Assembly: GCA_964424335.1 (NCBI GenBank)
Contig: CAYRIY010000028.1
Coordinates: 1 to 37,791, forward strand
Direction: 5' to 3'
DNA length: 37,791 bases
Origin: CAYRIY01 sp964424335
GTDB taxonomy: Bacteria; Bacillota; Limnochordia; DTU080; RSA5
The notes under the pieces are model-generated. The model searched no databases and was not told where the DNA came from. It was given only the letters and a program-made list of their open reading frames with translations. Positions 15,936 to 23,924 of the stretch are shown one piece after another (the stretch's first letter is position 1; each line of letters starts with the position of its first letter). A program made the position numbers and the translations under genes.

Positions 15936-16718
15936 TTAAGCCTGGCGCCGAAGCAGTTCGGGGCCGCGCAAATACGGGTAGCGCTGCCGATCGAGCTCTT
16001 TGCGGATCTCGCTGTTTAGGATGCGAAGGTAGGTGCCCTTCATACCCAAGGAGCGCGACTCGATCACGTCTGCAGACGCGAGCTTGCGCAGCGCGTTGAC
16101 GACGACGGACCGAGTGATCCCTGCGTGGTCCGCGATCCGCGAGGCTACGAGCACGCCCTCGTCCCCGTCGAGCTCGTCAAAGATGTGCTGCATCGCCCTG
16201 ATCTCCGAGTAGGAAAGGCTGTTGATCGCCGAGCGAGCCATGCGCTTGCCCGCCGCCTCATCCTCCTCCTCCTCGTCGATCGCCTGAGCGAGCACCATGC
16301 CGACGATCGTGGACGCGTACTCGGCGAGCACCCAGTCGTTTTCGTCGAACGAGCGACCCGTGCTGACGACTAGGAGCGTGCCGACGCGCCGTCCGGAGCT
16401 GACCGCCGGTGCAATCAACGCCGGACCGAAGCCGACGATGCGCTCTGCTTCGCTATCGGTCGAGAGCGCGCCCACCTTGAGCAGGCTCGACGCCAGCTCA
16501 TCGGAGACCTGACGCTCCTCGAGCCAGTTGGGATCGAAGGACGTGGCGGGAAAGCCGTCCTCCAGCGAGTGTCCGAGGAGTTTGCCCTTGCGGCTGATTA
16601 CGTACACCTCGGATTCGCCCAGAGTATCCGCAAGCGTGCGCGAGAGGTCTGAGAATGCAACAGCTCCCCCCTCCCGCTGCATCAACTCTGTGATTTTGTT
16701 CACTTTCTTGAACAACAC
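15936..16718 (-). CDS. codY: GTP-sensing global repressor CodY
   Basis: The 260-residue dimeric repressor senses GTP and branched-chain amino acids and controls nutrient-limitation genes. The N-terminal GAF domain (about 1-155) is followed by a linker and a winged helix-turn-helix with ASRIADHAGITRSVVVNALR and VIESRSLGMKGTY, which is near-identical to the family signature. Length matches B. subtilis CodY (259). The start is GTG with AAAGGA about 11 bases upstream. It is monocistronic with its own promoter and terminator. A weak CodY-box resemblance in its leader (around 16782-16796) suggests but does not prove autoregulation. Confidence 0.97.
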   Translation of the reverse strand: MLFKKVNKITELMQREGGAVAFSDLSRTLADTLGESEVYVISRKGKLLGHSLEDGFPATSFDPNWLEERQVSDELASSLLKVGALSTDSEAERIVGFGPALIAPAVSSGRRVGTLLVVSTGRSFDENDWVLAEYASTIVGMVLAQAIDEEEEDEAAGKRMARSAINSLSYSEIRAMQHIFDELDGDEGVLVASRIADHAGITRSVVVNALRKLASADVIESRSLGMKGTYLRILNSEIRKELDRQRYPYLRGPELLRRQA

Positions 16719-16919
16719 GATGTGGTCATCCTTTCATTTCCCCCGCGCTCTTGAGCCTTCAACCTCGAGAAGGATCGCGAGCGTTATCAGAAATACCAAA
16801 AACCAACGAATGGCGCGAAAAGAGGGAGCCTGTCGAAACCCTTACCTTTTCCTCGAAGAGGCCACAATTAACTAAAAACGTCGATCGTGGTCTCATTTCT
16901 TGGCCGTTCGTCGATTCTC

Positions 16920-16948
16920 ATTGTACAACTACTTTACAAATGGTGCAA
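16920..16948 (-). promoter_or_regulatory. Sigma-A promoter of codY
   Basis: On the minus strand TTGCAC (16948-16943), a 17-base spacer and TACAAT (16925-16920) form a good promoter. Transcription would start near 16913, giving a leader of about 195 bases before the codY start. I see no other gene in the 16719-17122 stretch. Confidence 0.7.
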
Positions 16949-17122
16949 GCCTCGTTCCGCCCGCGCGTCAACAATTCGAAAAGTTATTATCAAATGCAGA
17001 AAACAAAGCCCTGCGACACGCAAGCTCATACCGCTTTTATTAGAAGACGTTCGTGATTTACATAGAAATCCTCGACCGGCTAAAACCTCGTGTGGCAACG
17101 GCAAATGGACGCTTGTCCGACC

Positions 17123-17152
17123 TTGACAACGCGCATTTCACGGTGATAGTAT
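17123..17152 (+). promoter_or_regulatory. Promoter of tRNA-Leu
   Basis: A perfect TTGACA (17123-17128) is followed after 18 bases by TAGTAT (17147-17152). The tRNA begins 22 bases beyond the -10 box, a usual distance for a tRNA with a short leader. Confidence 0.7.
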
Positions 17153-17174
17153 AGACGAGCAAATGAGACGACAC

Positions 17175-17262
<88 letters not shown>

Positions 17263-17279
17263 ACGGATCGTAACGAGAG

Positions 17280-17314
17280 CGCCTTTGTGGGATGAGTGCC
17301 CACGAAGGCGTTTG
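17280..17314 (+). terminator. Hairpin after tRNA-Leu
   Basis: CGCCTTTGTGGG (17280-17291) pairs with CCCACGAAGGCG (17299-17310) over 12 bases with one G-U pair and a seven-base loop. It is followed by a short TTTGACGTT. It likely ends tRNA transcription, with some read-through to ppa possible because the T-run is weak. Confidence 0.55.
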
Positions 17315-17333
17315 ACGTTGTAGGGAGGGGTCA

Positions 17334-17831
17334 GTGGTGGACGCTAAGAAGACGCTGGATGCTCTTATCGAGATCCCCGAGGGCAGTCGTAACAAGTACG
17401 AATTTGATCGGAAAACAGGGCGTATCTACTTCAACCGCATGCTCTTCTCCTCCATTCGTTATCCGACAAACTACGGCCTGATTCCCGAAACGCTCGCGCA
17501 AGACGGCGACGAACTCGACATCCTCGTCGTCACGAGCGAGCCCGTCTTTCCCGGTTGCTACGTCGTGTGCCGACCGATCGGCGGTCTTGATATGTGGGAC
17601 GAAAAGGGCCGTGACGAGAAAATCTTGGCCGTTCCCGTGGGCGAGCCTCGGTGGAACAAGATCACGCGCCATACCCAATTGCCGTCGCACATGCTAAGCG
17701 AAATCGAACACTTTTTCCTGCGCTACAAGGAGCTCGAGTACAAAGAGACCGGCGTCGACGGCTGGAAAGATACCGATTGGGCGTGGCGCACGATCAACGA
17801 GTCCCGCGCCCGCTATCGTGCTCAAAACTAA
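17334..17831 (+). CDS. ppa: Inorganic pyrophosphatase, family I
   Basis: The 165-residue soluble enzyme splits pyrophosphate to two phosphates and so pulls biosynthetic reactions forward. The metal-binding signature DGDELDI is at residues 57-63, followed by MWDEKGRDEKILAVP. This is the family I (PpaA-like) enzyme, not the DHH family II enzyme used by B. subtilis. Two adjacent GTG codons (17334, 17337) follow GGGAGGGG; either may start. The aminotransferase gene begins 15 bases later and may be co-transcribed. Confidence 0.95.
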   Translation: MVDAKKTLDALIEIPEGSRNKYEFDRKTGRIYFNRMLFSSIRYPTNYGLIPETLAQDGDELDILVVTSEPVFPGCYVVCRPIGGLDMWDEKGRDEKILAVPVGEPRWNKITRHTQLPSHMLSEIEHFFLRYKELEYKETGVDGWKDTDWAWRTINESRARYRAQN

Positions 17832-17846
17832 AGGAGACCAATAGGT

Positions 17847-19016
17847 ATGTACGACGATTTTTTCGCCCGTCGCACAACACGGGTTTCCGATTCGAGCTTG
17901 AAAGGCGTGCTCGAGATTCCGCCCGGCGTCATATCATTTGCCGGCGGCCTCCCCGACGAACAAGCTTTTGATCTCGAACGCATCCGCGATGTTGCCGCCG
18001 CCGTCGCCGCCGACCGCGCCGCTTGGCAGTATTCCCCCACCGAAGGAATCCCCGCCCTGCGATCAAAGATCGCCGAATTCGTCGGTTCCATGGGCATCGT
18101 CGCCGGTCCTGAGAACGTGTTGATCACTCAAGGGTCACAAAGTGCGCTCGACCTGATCAACATGGTCATGGTCGACGAGGGTGACCGGGTCCTGATGGAA
18201 GCGCCCGGGTACCTTGGCGCAATCAGCGCCGCCGCAAACTACCAATGTCGACTGGTACCGATTCCGCTCGAGGAGGACGGATTTTCCATCGACGCACTTG
18301 AGCGTTTGGGCGCCGGAGCCAAGTACCTTTATACGGTCTCTACCTTTCAAAACCCGGCGGGATACACCCTTTCGCTCGAGAAGAGGCAACGAGCGCTCGA
18401 GATTGCCGAGCGCCTCGGATTCCTCATCGTCGAAGACGGCGCCTACCACCATTTGCGCTTCGAGGGCGAAGAGATTGCGCCAATCAAAAGCTTCGATCGG
18501 TCAGGGCGGGTGATTTACTGTGGGTCATTCTCCAAGATTTTGACGCCCGGCGTTCGTGTCGGATGGATTGTTGCCGATCAAAAGATCGTCGAACGCATTG
18601 CTATGTTAAAGCAAGCCACCGACTTGGCTGGCAGTTCATTTAGCCAGCTGTTCGTCCTTCGCTGGTTAAACGAGTACGGCATCGAGCCCCCGATCGCGCT
18701 CTACCGGGCCAAGCGAGACGAGGCCGACCGGTCGCTCCGGGCGCACATGCCACCAGGCGTCACCTGGAATCGTGCTGAAGGCGGCTTTTTCTTTTGGGTG
18801 ACGCTACCAAGCGGCATGAACGCCAAAGTATTGCTTGACGCGGCCAAAAAGCGCGGCGTGAGCTTTGTCCCAGGATACGCATTTGGAGGTTCGGACAACG
18901 CATTCCGGTTCTCCTTTAGTCAAGTTGCCCTCGACGACATCGAGATCGGCGTCAAGAGGCTGGCAGACGCCATCGCACAGGTCGGCATCCAAGGGCAAAC
19001 CACGACCGGCGCATAA
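17847..19016 (+). CDS. PLP-dependent aminotransferase, class I (2-aminoadipate/LysN type)
   Basis: A 389-residue fold-type I aminotransferase. The PLP lysine is in GSFSKILTPGVRVGW. SFAGGLPDEQAF at the N-terminus and FQNPAGYTLS with EDGAYHHLRF in the middle are typical of the LysN and MocR-like C-terminal branch. Members convert 2-aminoadipate, aromatic or branched-chain amino acids, and the substrate here cannot be read from sequence. There is no N-terminal GntR DNA-binding domain, so it is an enzyme and not a MocR regulator. The ATG has AGGAG upstream and lies 15 bases after ppa. Confidence 0.9.
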   Translation: MYDDFFARRTTRVSDSSLKGVLEIPPGVISFAGGLPDEQAFDLERIRDVAAAVAADRAAWQYSPTEGIPALRSKIAEFVGSMGIVAGPENVLITQGSQSALDLINMVMVDEGDRVLMEAPGYLGAISAAANYQCRLVPIPLEEDGFSIDALERLGAGAKYLYTVSTFQNPAGYTLSLEKRQRALEIAERLGFLIVEDGAYHHLRFEGEEIAPIKSFDRSGRVIYCGSFSKILTPGVRVGWIVADQKIVERIAMLKQATDLAGSSFSQLFVLRWLNEYGIEPPIALYRAKRDEADRSLRAHMPPGVTWNRAEGGFFFWVTLPSGMNAKVLLDAAKKRGVSFVPGYAFGGSDNAFRFSFSQVALDDIEIGVKRLADAIAQVGIQGQTTTGA

Positions 19017-19061
19017 CGGAAATCCCTACTCTGCGCCGCCCACTTGGAAGGAGAGTCCCGC

Positions 19062-20906
19062 TTGGATGGCCACGGCAGTTCTTACATTTCACTCGTAGTA
19101 ATCGCCACGCTCGCATTCATCGTGCCGATCGTGGTAAGCAAGATCAAACTCTTTCAAATACCCGTGGTTGTCGGCGAGTTGATTGTCGGGATTGCAATCG
19201 GCAAGAGCGGGCTAAACATCGTCCACCCGCCTGAATGGCTTCTCTTCCTTTCCACACTCGGCATTACGTATCTCATGTTCTTGTCCGGTGTGGAGATCGA
19301 CTTCCGCCTGCTGCGCGGGCTCTCTAAGAAGTCCGAAGGCAGGCGGCTCTTTGGCGCGACCGGACTTTACGTCACCGCCGTGCTCGGACTCGGCCTTGCG
19401 GCGGGGCACTTCTTCCGCGCGTTGGGTTTCATGCAGGACCCCTGGTTGGTTGCCCTCATTTTATCCACTTGTTCGGTCGGGGTCGTCGTGCCGACGCTCA
19501 AGGAGAAGCGCCTCGCATCCACGGAGTACGGCCAGACGGTCCTTGTGACCGCGCTCCTCTTGGATTTCATCACGATGATCTTGCTCACGGTGCTCGTCAT
19601 CGTCGCGACGACCGGCAATCTAAGAGAAGTCTCCCTCATCGGACTGCTCTTCTTTGCCGTGCTGCTCACTTACTTCGGCGGCGATCGCATCAGGCACAAG
19701 CCGTTCATGCGCGACCTCGCCCACGCCACGTCTCAGATCGGCGTCCGCGGCGCTTTCATGCTCATTTTCATCTTCTCGTTCCTCTCCGACTTGCTGGGGG
19801 TCGAGGTGATCCTCGGGGCGTTCCTCGCGGGCGCAATCGTCTCCCTCATCTCCCAGTCGGATGAGACATCGCTTCACCTCAAACTTGACGCGATTGGATA
19901 CGGCTTCCTTGTCCCGATCTTTTTCATCATGGTCGGGGCGGAATTTGACCTCGCCGCGCTGCTGGCCTCCCCTTCGTCACTTGCTCTCGCGCCGCTCATC
20001 GTCGTTGCGGCCTATGTAGCCAAAGTGATTCCGGGCGCCGTGTTTGCAAAGCGCTTCGGGGCTAAAAACGGCTTTGCCCTTGCGGTGCTCGTCACTCCGG
20101 GCCTTAGCCTGACCGTCGCGGCGGCCGAAATCGGTTTTCGCCTCGGCATGCTCTCGCCCTCCACCCACTCGGCCATCATCCTCCTTGCCATCATCACGGC
20201 CGCCATATCGCCGATCATATTTGGAAGGCTTGTTCCAGCAGCGCCAACCGCCGTCCCCCGCAAGATCATCATCGTGGGTTCGAACGAACGGGGCCTCGTC
20301 CTCGCCACGCGGCTCGAGGACTACAAGGAAAACCTACTCATGGTCGACCGGAGTCCCGATCGGGTCGCGCAAGCCATAAACCGGGGGTTCAAGGCGGTTC
20401 AGATGGACGCCGCCGATCCTGACGAATGGCAAAAGCTCGATTTGGACGAAAACACCACGGTGGTCATCACGACGCAGGAAGACGCCTTGAACGTGAAAAC
20501 GGCGGAGATCTTGAGGTCCGCCTTTGAGGTGGGCTTCATCGTGTGCCAAGTGAACAATCCCGACTACGCGGAGGCGTTGAACAAGATCGACGTCCACCCG
20601 GTTACACCGGCCTTCTCGACCATCTCGGTGATGGAAAACGTCGCTCGGCACCCAGGACTCTTCTCTTTAATCAATCACCAAAACGACAATGTGGCCATCC
20701 AAGAGGTAATGCTCACCAACCCCGCCTTGGCCGGGCGCACGGTACGGGAGCTGTCGCTGCCTGGAGACACGCTGCTGCTCTCCATCCGCCGCGGCCGCGA
20801 GCATATCATTCCCCGGGGCGAGACCAGACTAAAGGTCTACGACGTCCTGACACTTTCCGGAACGCCATCCGAGGTTGAGAGTACACTGGAAATGTTCAAT
20901 TCTTGA
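19062..20906 (+). CDS. CPA2-family cation/proton antiporter with TrkA-N and TrkA-C domains
   Basis: A 614-residue membrane protein. The first 390 residues hold about 12 helices of the Na+/H+ exchanger fold. TrkA-N (RCK_N, about 405-520), with the nucleotide-binding start KIIIVGSNERGLVLATRL, and TrkA-C (about 535-614) follow. This is the KefB/KhtU-like arrangement of potassium or sodium efflux systems gated by ligands at the RCK domain. TrkA-C domains of this type can bind c-di-AMP in Firmicutes. The TTG at 19062 has AAGGAG eight bases upstream, better than the TTG at 19044. Confidence 0.9.
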   Translation: MDGHGSSYISLVVIATLAFIVPIVVSKIKLFQIPVVVGELIVGIAIGKSGLNIVHPPEWLLFLSTLGITYLMFLSGVEIDFRLLRGLSKKSEGRRLFGATGLYVTAVLGLGLAAGHFFRALGFMQDPWLVALILSTCSVGVVVPTLKEKRLASTEYGQTVLVTALLLDFITMILLTVLVIVATTGNLREVSLIGLLFFAVLLTYFGGDRIRHKPFMRDLAHATSQIGVRGAFMLIFIFSFLSDLLGVEVILGAFLAGAIVSLISQSDETSLHLKLDAIGYGFLVPIFFIMVGAEFDLAALLASPSSLALAPLIVVAAYVAKVIPGAVFAKRFGAKNGFALAVLVTPGLSLTVAAAEIGFRLGMLSPSTHSAIILLAIITAAISPIIFGRLVPAAPTAVPRKIIIVGSNERGLVLATRLEDYKENLLMVDRSPDRVAQAINRGFKAVQMDAADPDEWQKLDLDENTTVVITTQEDALNVKTAEILRSAFEVGFIVCQVNNPDYAEALNKIDVHPVTPAFSTISVMENVARHPGLFSLINHQNDNVAIQEVMLTNPALAGRTVRELSLPGDTLLLSIRRGREHIIPRGETRLKVYDVLTLSGTPSEVESTLEMFNS

Positions 20907-21019
20907 GGCCGTTTGCGCGTATCGCGGGATGGAACGCGGCGAAAACTCCTGAACAAAGGATTCACCGTTCACCGTATGGAACTCTCATTCCAATCTACAT
21001 GGCGCAATCTTGGGCCGCT

Positions 21020-21119
21020 NNNNNNNNNNNNNNNNNNNNNNNNNNNNNNNNNNNNNNNNNNNNNNNNNNNNNNNNNNNNNNNNNNNNNNNNNNNNNNNNN
21101 NNNNNNNNNNNNNNNNNNN
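21020..21119. other. Assembly gap of 100 Ns
   Basis: Exactly 100 unknown bases, the usual placeholder for a scaffold join of unknown length. The flanks (20907-21019 and 21120-21160) hold no complete gene. An ATG at 20976, opening MELSFQSTWRNLGPL, could be the start of a gene lost in the gap, but its ribosome site is poor. Confidence 0.95.
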
Positions 21120-21160
21120 GCGACCGGAGAGACATTTGTCAAGAAAGGAGCTGGGCTCTT

Positions 21161-21481
21161 ATGAAACTCATTCTCGCCGTCGTGGAAGATGACGACGCCG
21201 CAAGGCTTATGGACGCCTTGATCGAAAACGACTTGTCCGCTACCAAACTTGCCAGTACAGGCGGTTTTCTGCTCCGGGGCAATACAACGCTGCTCATCGG
21301 CGTCAATGACGACCGGGTCCCGCGAGTGCTCGAGATCGTCAGAGAGACTTGTTTGCGGCGGAAAAAGCTCCTGCCGCAGGCCTCATCGGAGATTCCGACG
21401 TCGATGAGCCTACCGATCGAAGTCGAGTCGGGCGGCGCCACCGTCTTTGTCCTGGACGTCGATCAATTCCACAAGATCTAA
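21161..21481 (+). CDS. darA: Cyclic-di-AMP receptor protein (DarA/PII-like)
   Basis: A 106-residue protein of the CdAMP_rec (PF06153) family. It is a trimeric PII-like protein that binds c-di-AMP; partners in B. subtilis are not settled. The pattern SATKLASTGGFLLRGNTTLLIGV near residues 27-49 is the family core and includes the TGGFL loop that touches the ligand. The ATG follows AAAGGAG. In B. subtilis it lies in tmk-darA-yaaR-holB; here the upstream side is in the assembly gap, and downstream its stop codon overlaps that of the opposing folK by three bases (CTAA). Confidence 0.94.
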   Translation: MKLILAVVEDDDAARLMDALIENDLSATKLASTGGFLLRGNTTLLIGVNDDRVPRVLEIVRETCLRRKKLLPQASSEIPTSMSLPIEVESGGATVFVLDVDQFHKI

Positions 21482-21987
21482 GGGGAAAGCCATTCGTCAG
21501 CGCCGGCGACGAGCCGGACGCCTTGACTAGGGTCCGCACTTGCCTTGTCTGCGAGATCGCTCACCTTTTCGCCCGCACAAAGGGCATCGGGGGCGATCTC
21601 GACAAGCGGCACCAGCACGAACGCTCGCTCGGCCATGCGGGGGTGCGGGACAGTCAAGCGCTCGTCATCGACGATGACGTCGTCGATGAGCACGATGTCG
21701 AGGTCGATGGTCCTTGGGCCCCAGCGAATCGTCCGCACGCGCCCGAGCGCCGCCTCGATCGACTGGCACGCCGTGAGCAGCTCGTGTGGCGACATCTTCG
21801 CCTCGACTTCGACCACAATGTTCATGAACGGCGGTTGATCCTCATAGCCGACAGGATCGGTCTCGTACACCGACGAGACGCGCACGACCTCGATCTTTGG
21901 GTCGGCATCCAACATGGCAACAGCGCTCCTAAGTAGCGCCAGCCGATCTCCCTGGTTGGACCCCAAGCTAAGATACGCCCGTATCAC
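21478..21987 (-). CDS. folK: 2-amino-4-hydroxy-6-hydroxymethyldihydropteridine pyrophosphokinase
   Basis: The 169-residue HPPK uses ATP to activate the pterin for folate synthesis. The N-terminal YLSLGSNQGDR, the central WGPRTIDLDIVLI with its metal-binding Asp pair, and VPHPRMAERAFVLVPL are family hallmarks. The GTG start overlaps the folP stop (GTGA), so the two consecutive pathway enzymes are translationally coupled. The intermediate aldolase gene folB, which usually lies between them, is missing here. Confidence 0.96.
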   Translation of the reverse strand: MIRAYLSLGSNQGDRLALLRSAVAMLDADPKIEVVRVSSVYETDPVGYEDQPPFMNIVVEVEAKMSPHELLTACQSIEAALGRVRTIRWGPRTIDLDIVLIDDVIVDDERLTVPHPRMAERAFVLVPLVEIAPDALCAGEKVSDLADKASADPSQGVRLVAGADEWLSP

Positions 21988-23057
21988 CTATAGTCGCCCC
22001 CATCCCAACCTCGTACGATTGCATCCGACATGTCGCATACCCGCTTCATCGCCATCACATCGTGCACCCTGACGATCTCGGCGCCATTGGCTATGGCCAA
22101 TGCTACGGTGGCCGCCGTTCCCTCTTGCCGCTCCGTGATCGGGAGGTGAAGCACATTGCCGATCACGGACTTGTTGGAGGTCCCCACGAGAATCGGATAC
22201 CCCATGGAGCGAAAGTCCCGCAGGTCGCGAAGGAGCGTCAAGTTGTGCTCGGTCTTCTTTCCAAACCCGATTCCCGGGTCGATCCATATGCGATCTTGGG
22301 ATACGCCGGCATCGAGCGCCCGAGCGCAACCATCCGCCAAGTACTCCCGGACCTCCCGCACTACGTCTTCATACTCGGGAGCAATCTGCATCGTCTTTGG
22401 CGTCCCTTTGATGTGCATGACGATCACGACCGCCCCGTATTCTGCGACCACGGCAGCCATCTTCGGGTCGAAGTGAAGCCCGGAGATGTCGTTCACGATC
22501 GTAGCACCCGCGTCCAGCGCTGCACGTGCGACCTCGGACTTGTACGTATCGATCGAAATCGGCGTCTTGAGCTTTGCCGCGATTTTGGAAATGACGGGCA
22601 CCACCCGCCGCATCTCCTCATCGGCGGGCACGGGCTCGGAATTGGGTCGCGTCGATTCGCCCCCTACGTCGATGATGTCGACACCTTCGGCCACCATCGC
22701 CTCCGCCCTTGCAAGCGCAATCTCGGGATCGGTGTACCGTCCGCCGTCATAAAACGAGTCGGGGGTAACGTTCATGACCCCCATCAACAGTGTGCGGCGA
22801 CCGAGGGGGAGCTCGACGTCTCCGCAGCGCACCGGTCGCTTCAACCGCAAAGGTAGGTCGAGTAGTGAACCGAGCTCGACGCCCCACCTATCGAGGTGAC
22901 CGGGCCAATTTAACAGCGCCGCCTTAAATCGATCACGGGAGCCGCGAGCCACCCTTCCACCAACCTCGAGGCCCTCATACTTGAGGACGTGTGCGACGTC
23001 CTGCGGAAACGTCGCGCCTAATTCGACCGATACCCAGTCGCTTCCTCCAGTGGACAA
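21984..23057 (-). CDS. folP: Dihydropteroate synthase with N-terminal extension
   Basis: The enzyme joins the activated pterin with p-aminobenzoate. It shows MGVMNVTPDSFYDGG, IDVGGESTRP, IVNDISG, IDPGIGFGKKTEHN and VGTSNKSVIG in order, and ends near RVHDV. With the TTG at 23057 (AAAGGAG six bases upstream) it has 357 residues, about 85 more than the usual 270-280. The extra N-terminal part is hydrophilic and unassigned; it resembles extensions seen in some other Bacillota. A longer TTG start at 23126 is possible but has no spaced ribosome site. It is co-transcribed with the CPBP gene and folK. Confidence 0.95.
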   Translation of the reverse strand: MSTGGSDWVSVELGATFPQDVAHVLKYEGLEVGGRVARGSRDRFKAALLNWPGHLDRWGVELGSLLDLPLRLKRPVRCGDVELPLGRRTLLMGVMNVTPDSFYDGGRYTDPEIALARAEAMVAEGVDIIDVGGESTRPNSEPVPADEEMRRVVPVISKIAAKLKTPISIDTYKSEVARAALDAGATIVNDISGLHFDPKMAAVVAEYGAVVIVMHIKGTPKTMQIAPEYEDVVREVREYLADGCARALDAGVSQDRIWIDPGIGFGKKTEHNLTLLRDLRDFRSMGYPILVGTSNKSVIGNVLHLPITERQEGTAATVALAIANGAEIVRVHDVMAMKRVCDMSDAIVRGWDGGDYR

Positions 23058-23118
23058 GGAGAGCTCCTTTCGCTTTGTAGACTCGCTTTCAATCCTATCG
23101 ATAGCAAGCTCACCCTCG

Positions 23119-23859
23119 CTAGCCAATCCTGTCGGCCATGACCGCGATCACGGCCACGAGGCCGTTCATCGTTGCATGCGCAAGAATCGGCACGGAAATG
23201 CTGCGGGATCGTTCATAAAGCCACGCAAGGAGAATTCCGAGCACAAATAATGGCAGAAAGTTAATCAGGTACATGTGGACACTTGCAAAGAGGAGCGCGC
23301 TCAGCCACATGGCGTGTTTGCCGGTGTGGGCCTTGAGCGTCGGATAGGCATAGCCCCGAAATACCAGTTCTTCGACAATAGGAGCTAGACCGACCGCCAT
23401 GAACACGGTCCATTGGAGATAGAAACGACCGGCCTGTGGGTCCAGCAACCTCGCAACGACAGCTTGCTCGCGGGCCAAGGTTGACTCGACCCAGCCCGGC
23501 CCCAAAACGATGGTAAAGAGCAGCACGGAGACTTGGACAAGAAGCCCGTTGAGAAACAGCATGCCGATGCCCCAGCCTACGCCGCGAATGGCCTCGGCCA
23601 AACTGCCCACATCGGGACGGAGATCGCCCAATCCGACGCCGAGTGACCTCAGCCGCATGGACGCAAGCACGAACATGGCGACTTGCTGAAATAAAACTGC
23701 AATCATGGCCGCCGTCGTCTCGCGGCCCGGACTCGATAGCGCGCCGCCGACGCCTGCCACGAGCCCGGGCACCACGACCATCGAGGCGACCAAAACGAGC
23801 AACAAGGCGCTGAGGCGCTCACCGATCGGCTTTACGCCCTCTCCCTCTGATCCAACCAA
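23119..23859 (-). CDS. CPBP-family intramembrane glutamic endopeptidase
   Basis: A 246-residue membrane protein with about seven hydrophobic segments and the CPBP/Abi (PF02517) motifs: EELVFRG (EExxxR), LLFASVHM with a catalytic-type His, and LAHATMNG. Relatives cleave prenylated or other membrane proteins, and some confer bacteriocin immunity; the substrate here is unknown. The TTG start has AGGGGGA eight bases upstream. It precedes folP by about 60 bases and may share its message. Confidence 0.88.
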   Translation of the reverse strand: MVGSEGEGVKPIGERLSALLLVLVASMVVVPGLVAGVGGALSSPGRETTAAMIAVLFQQVAMFVLASMRLRSLGVGLGDLRPDVGSLAEAIRGVGWGIGMLFLNGLLVQVSVLLFTIVLGPGWVESTLAREQAVVARLLDPQAGRFYLQWTVFMAVGLAPIVEELVFRGYAYPTLKAHTGKHAMWLSALLFASVHMYLINFLPLFVLGILLAWLYERSRSISVPILAHATMNGLVAVIAVMADRIG

Positions 23860-23924
23860 CCGACGTCCCCCTGGTTCACGCCCGGCATCACCCGCGCTGC
23901 CGAGAAAAGCGGCCTGGCGCCTTT

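Noticed and set aside
17847..19016. MocR-type regulator
   Set aside because: It lacks the N-terminal GntR helix-turn-helix; only the aminotransferase part is present.
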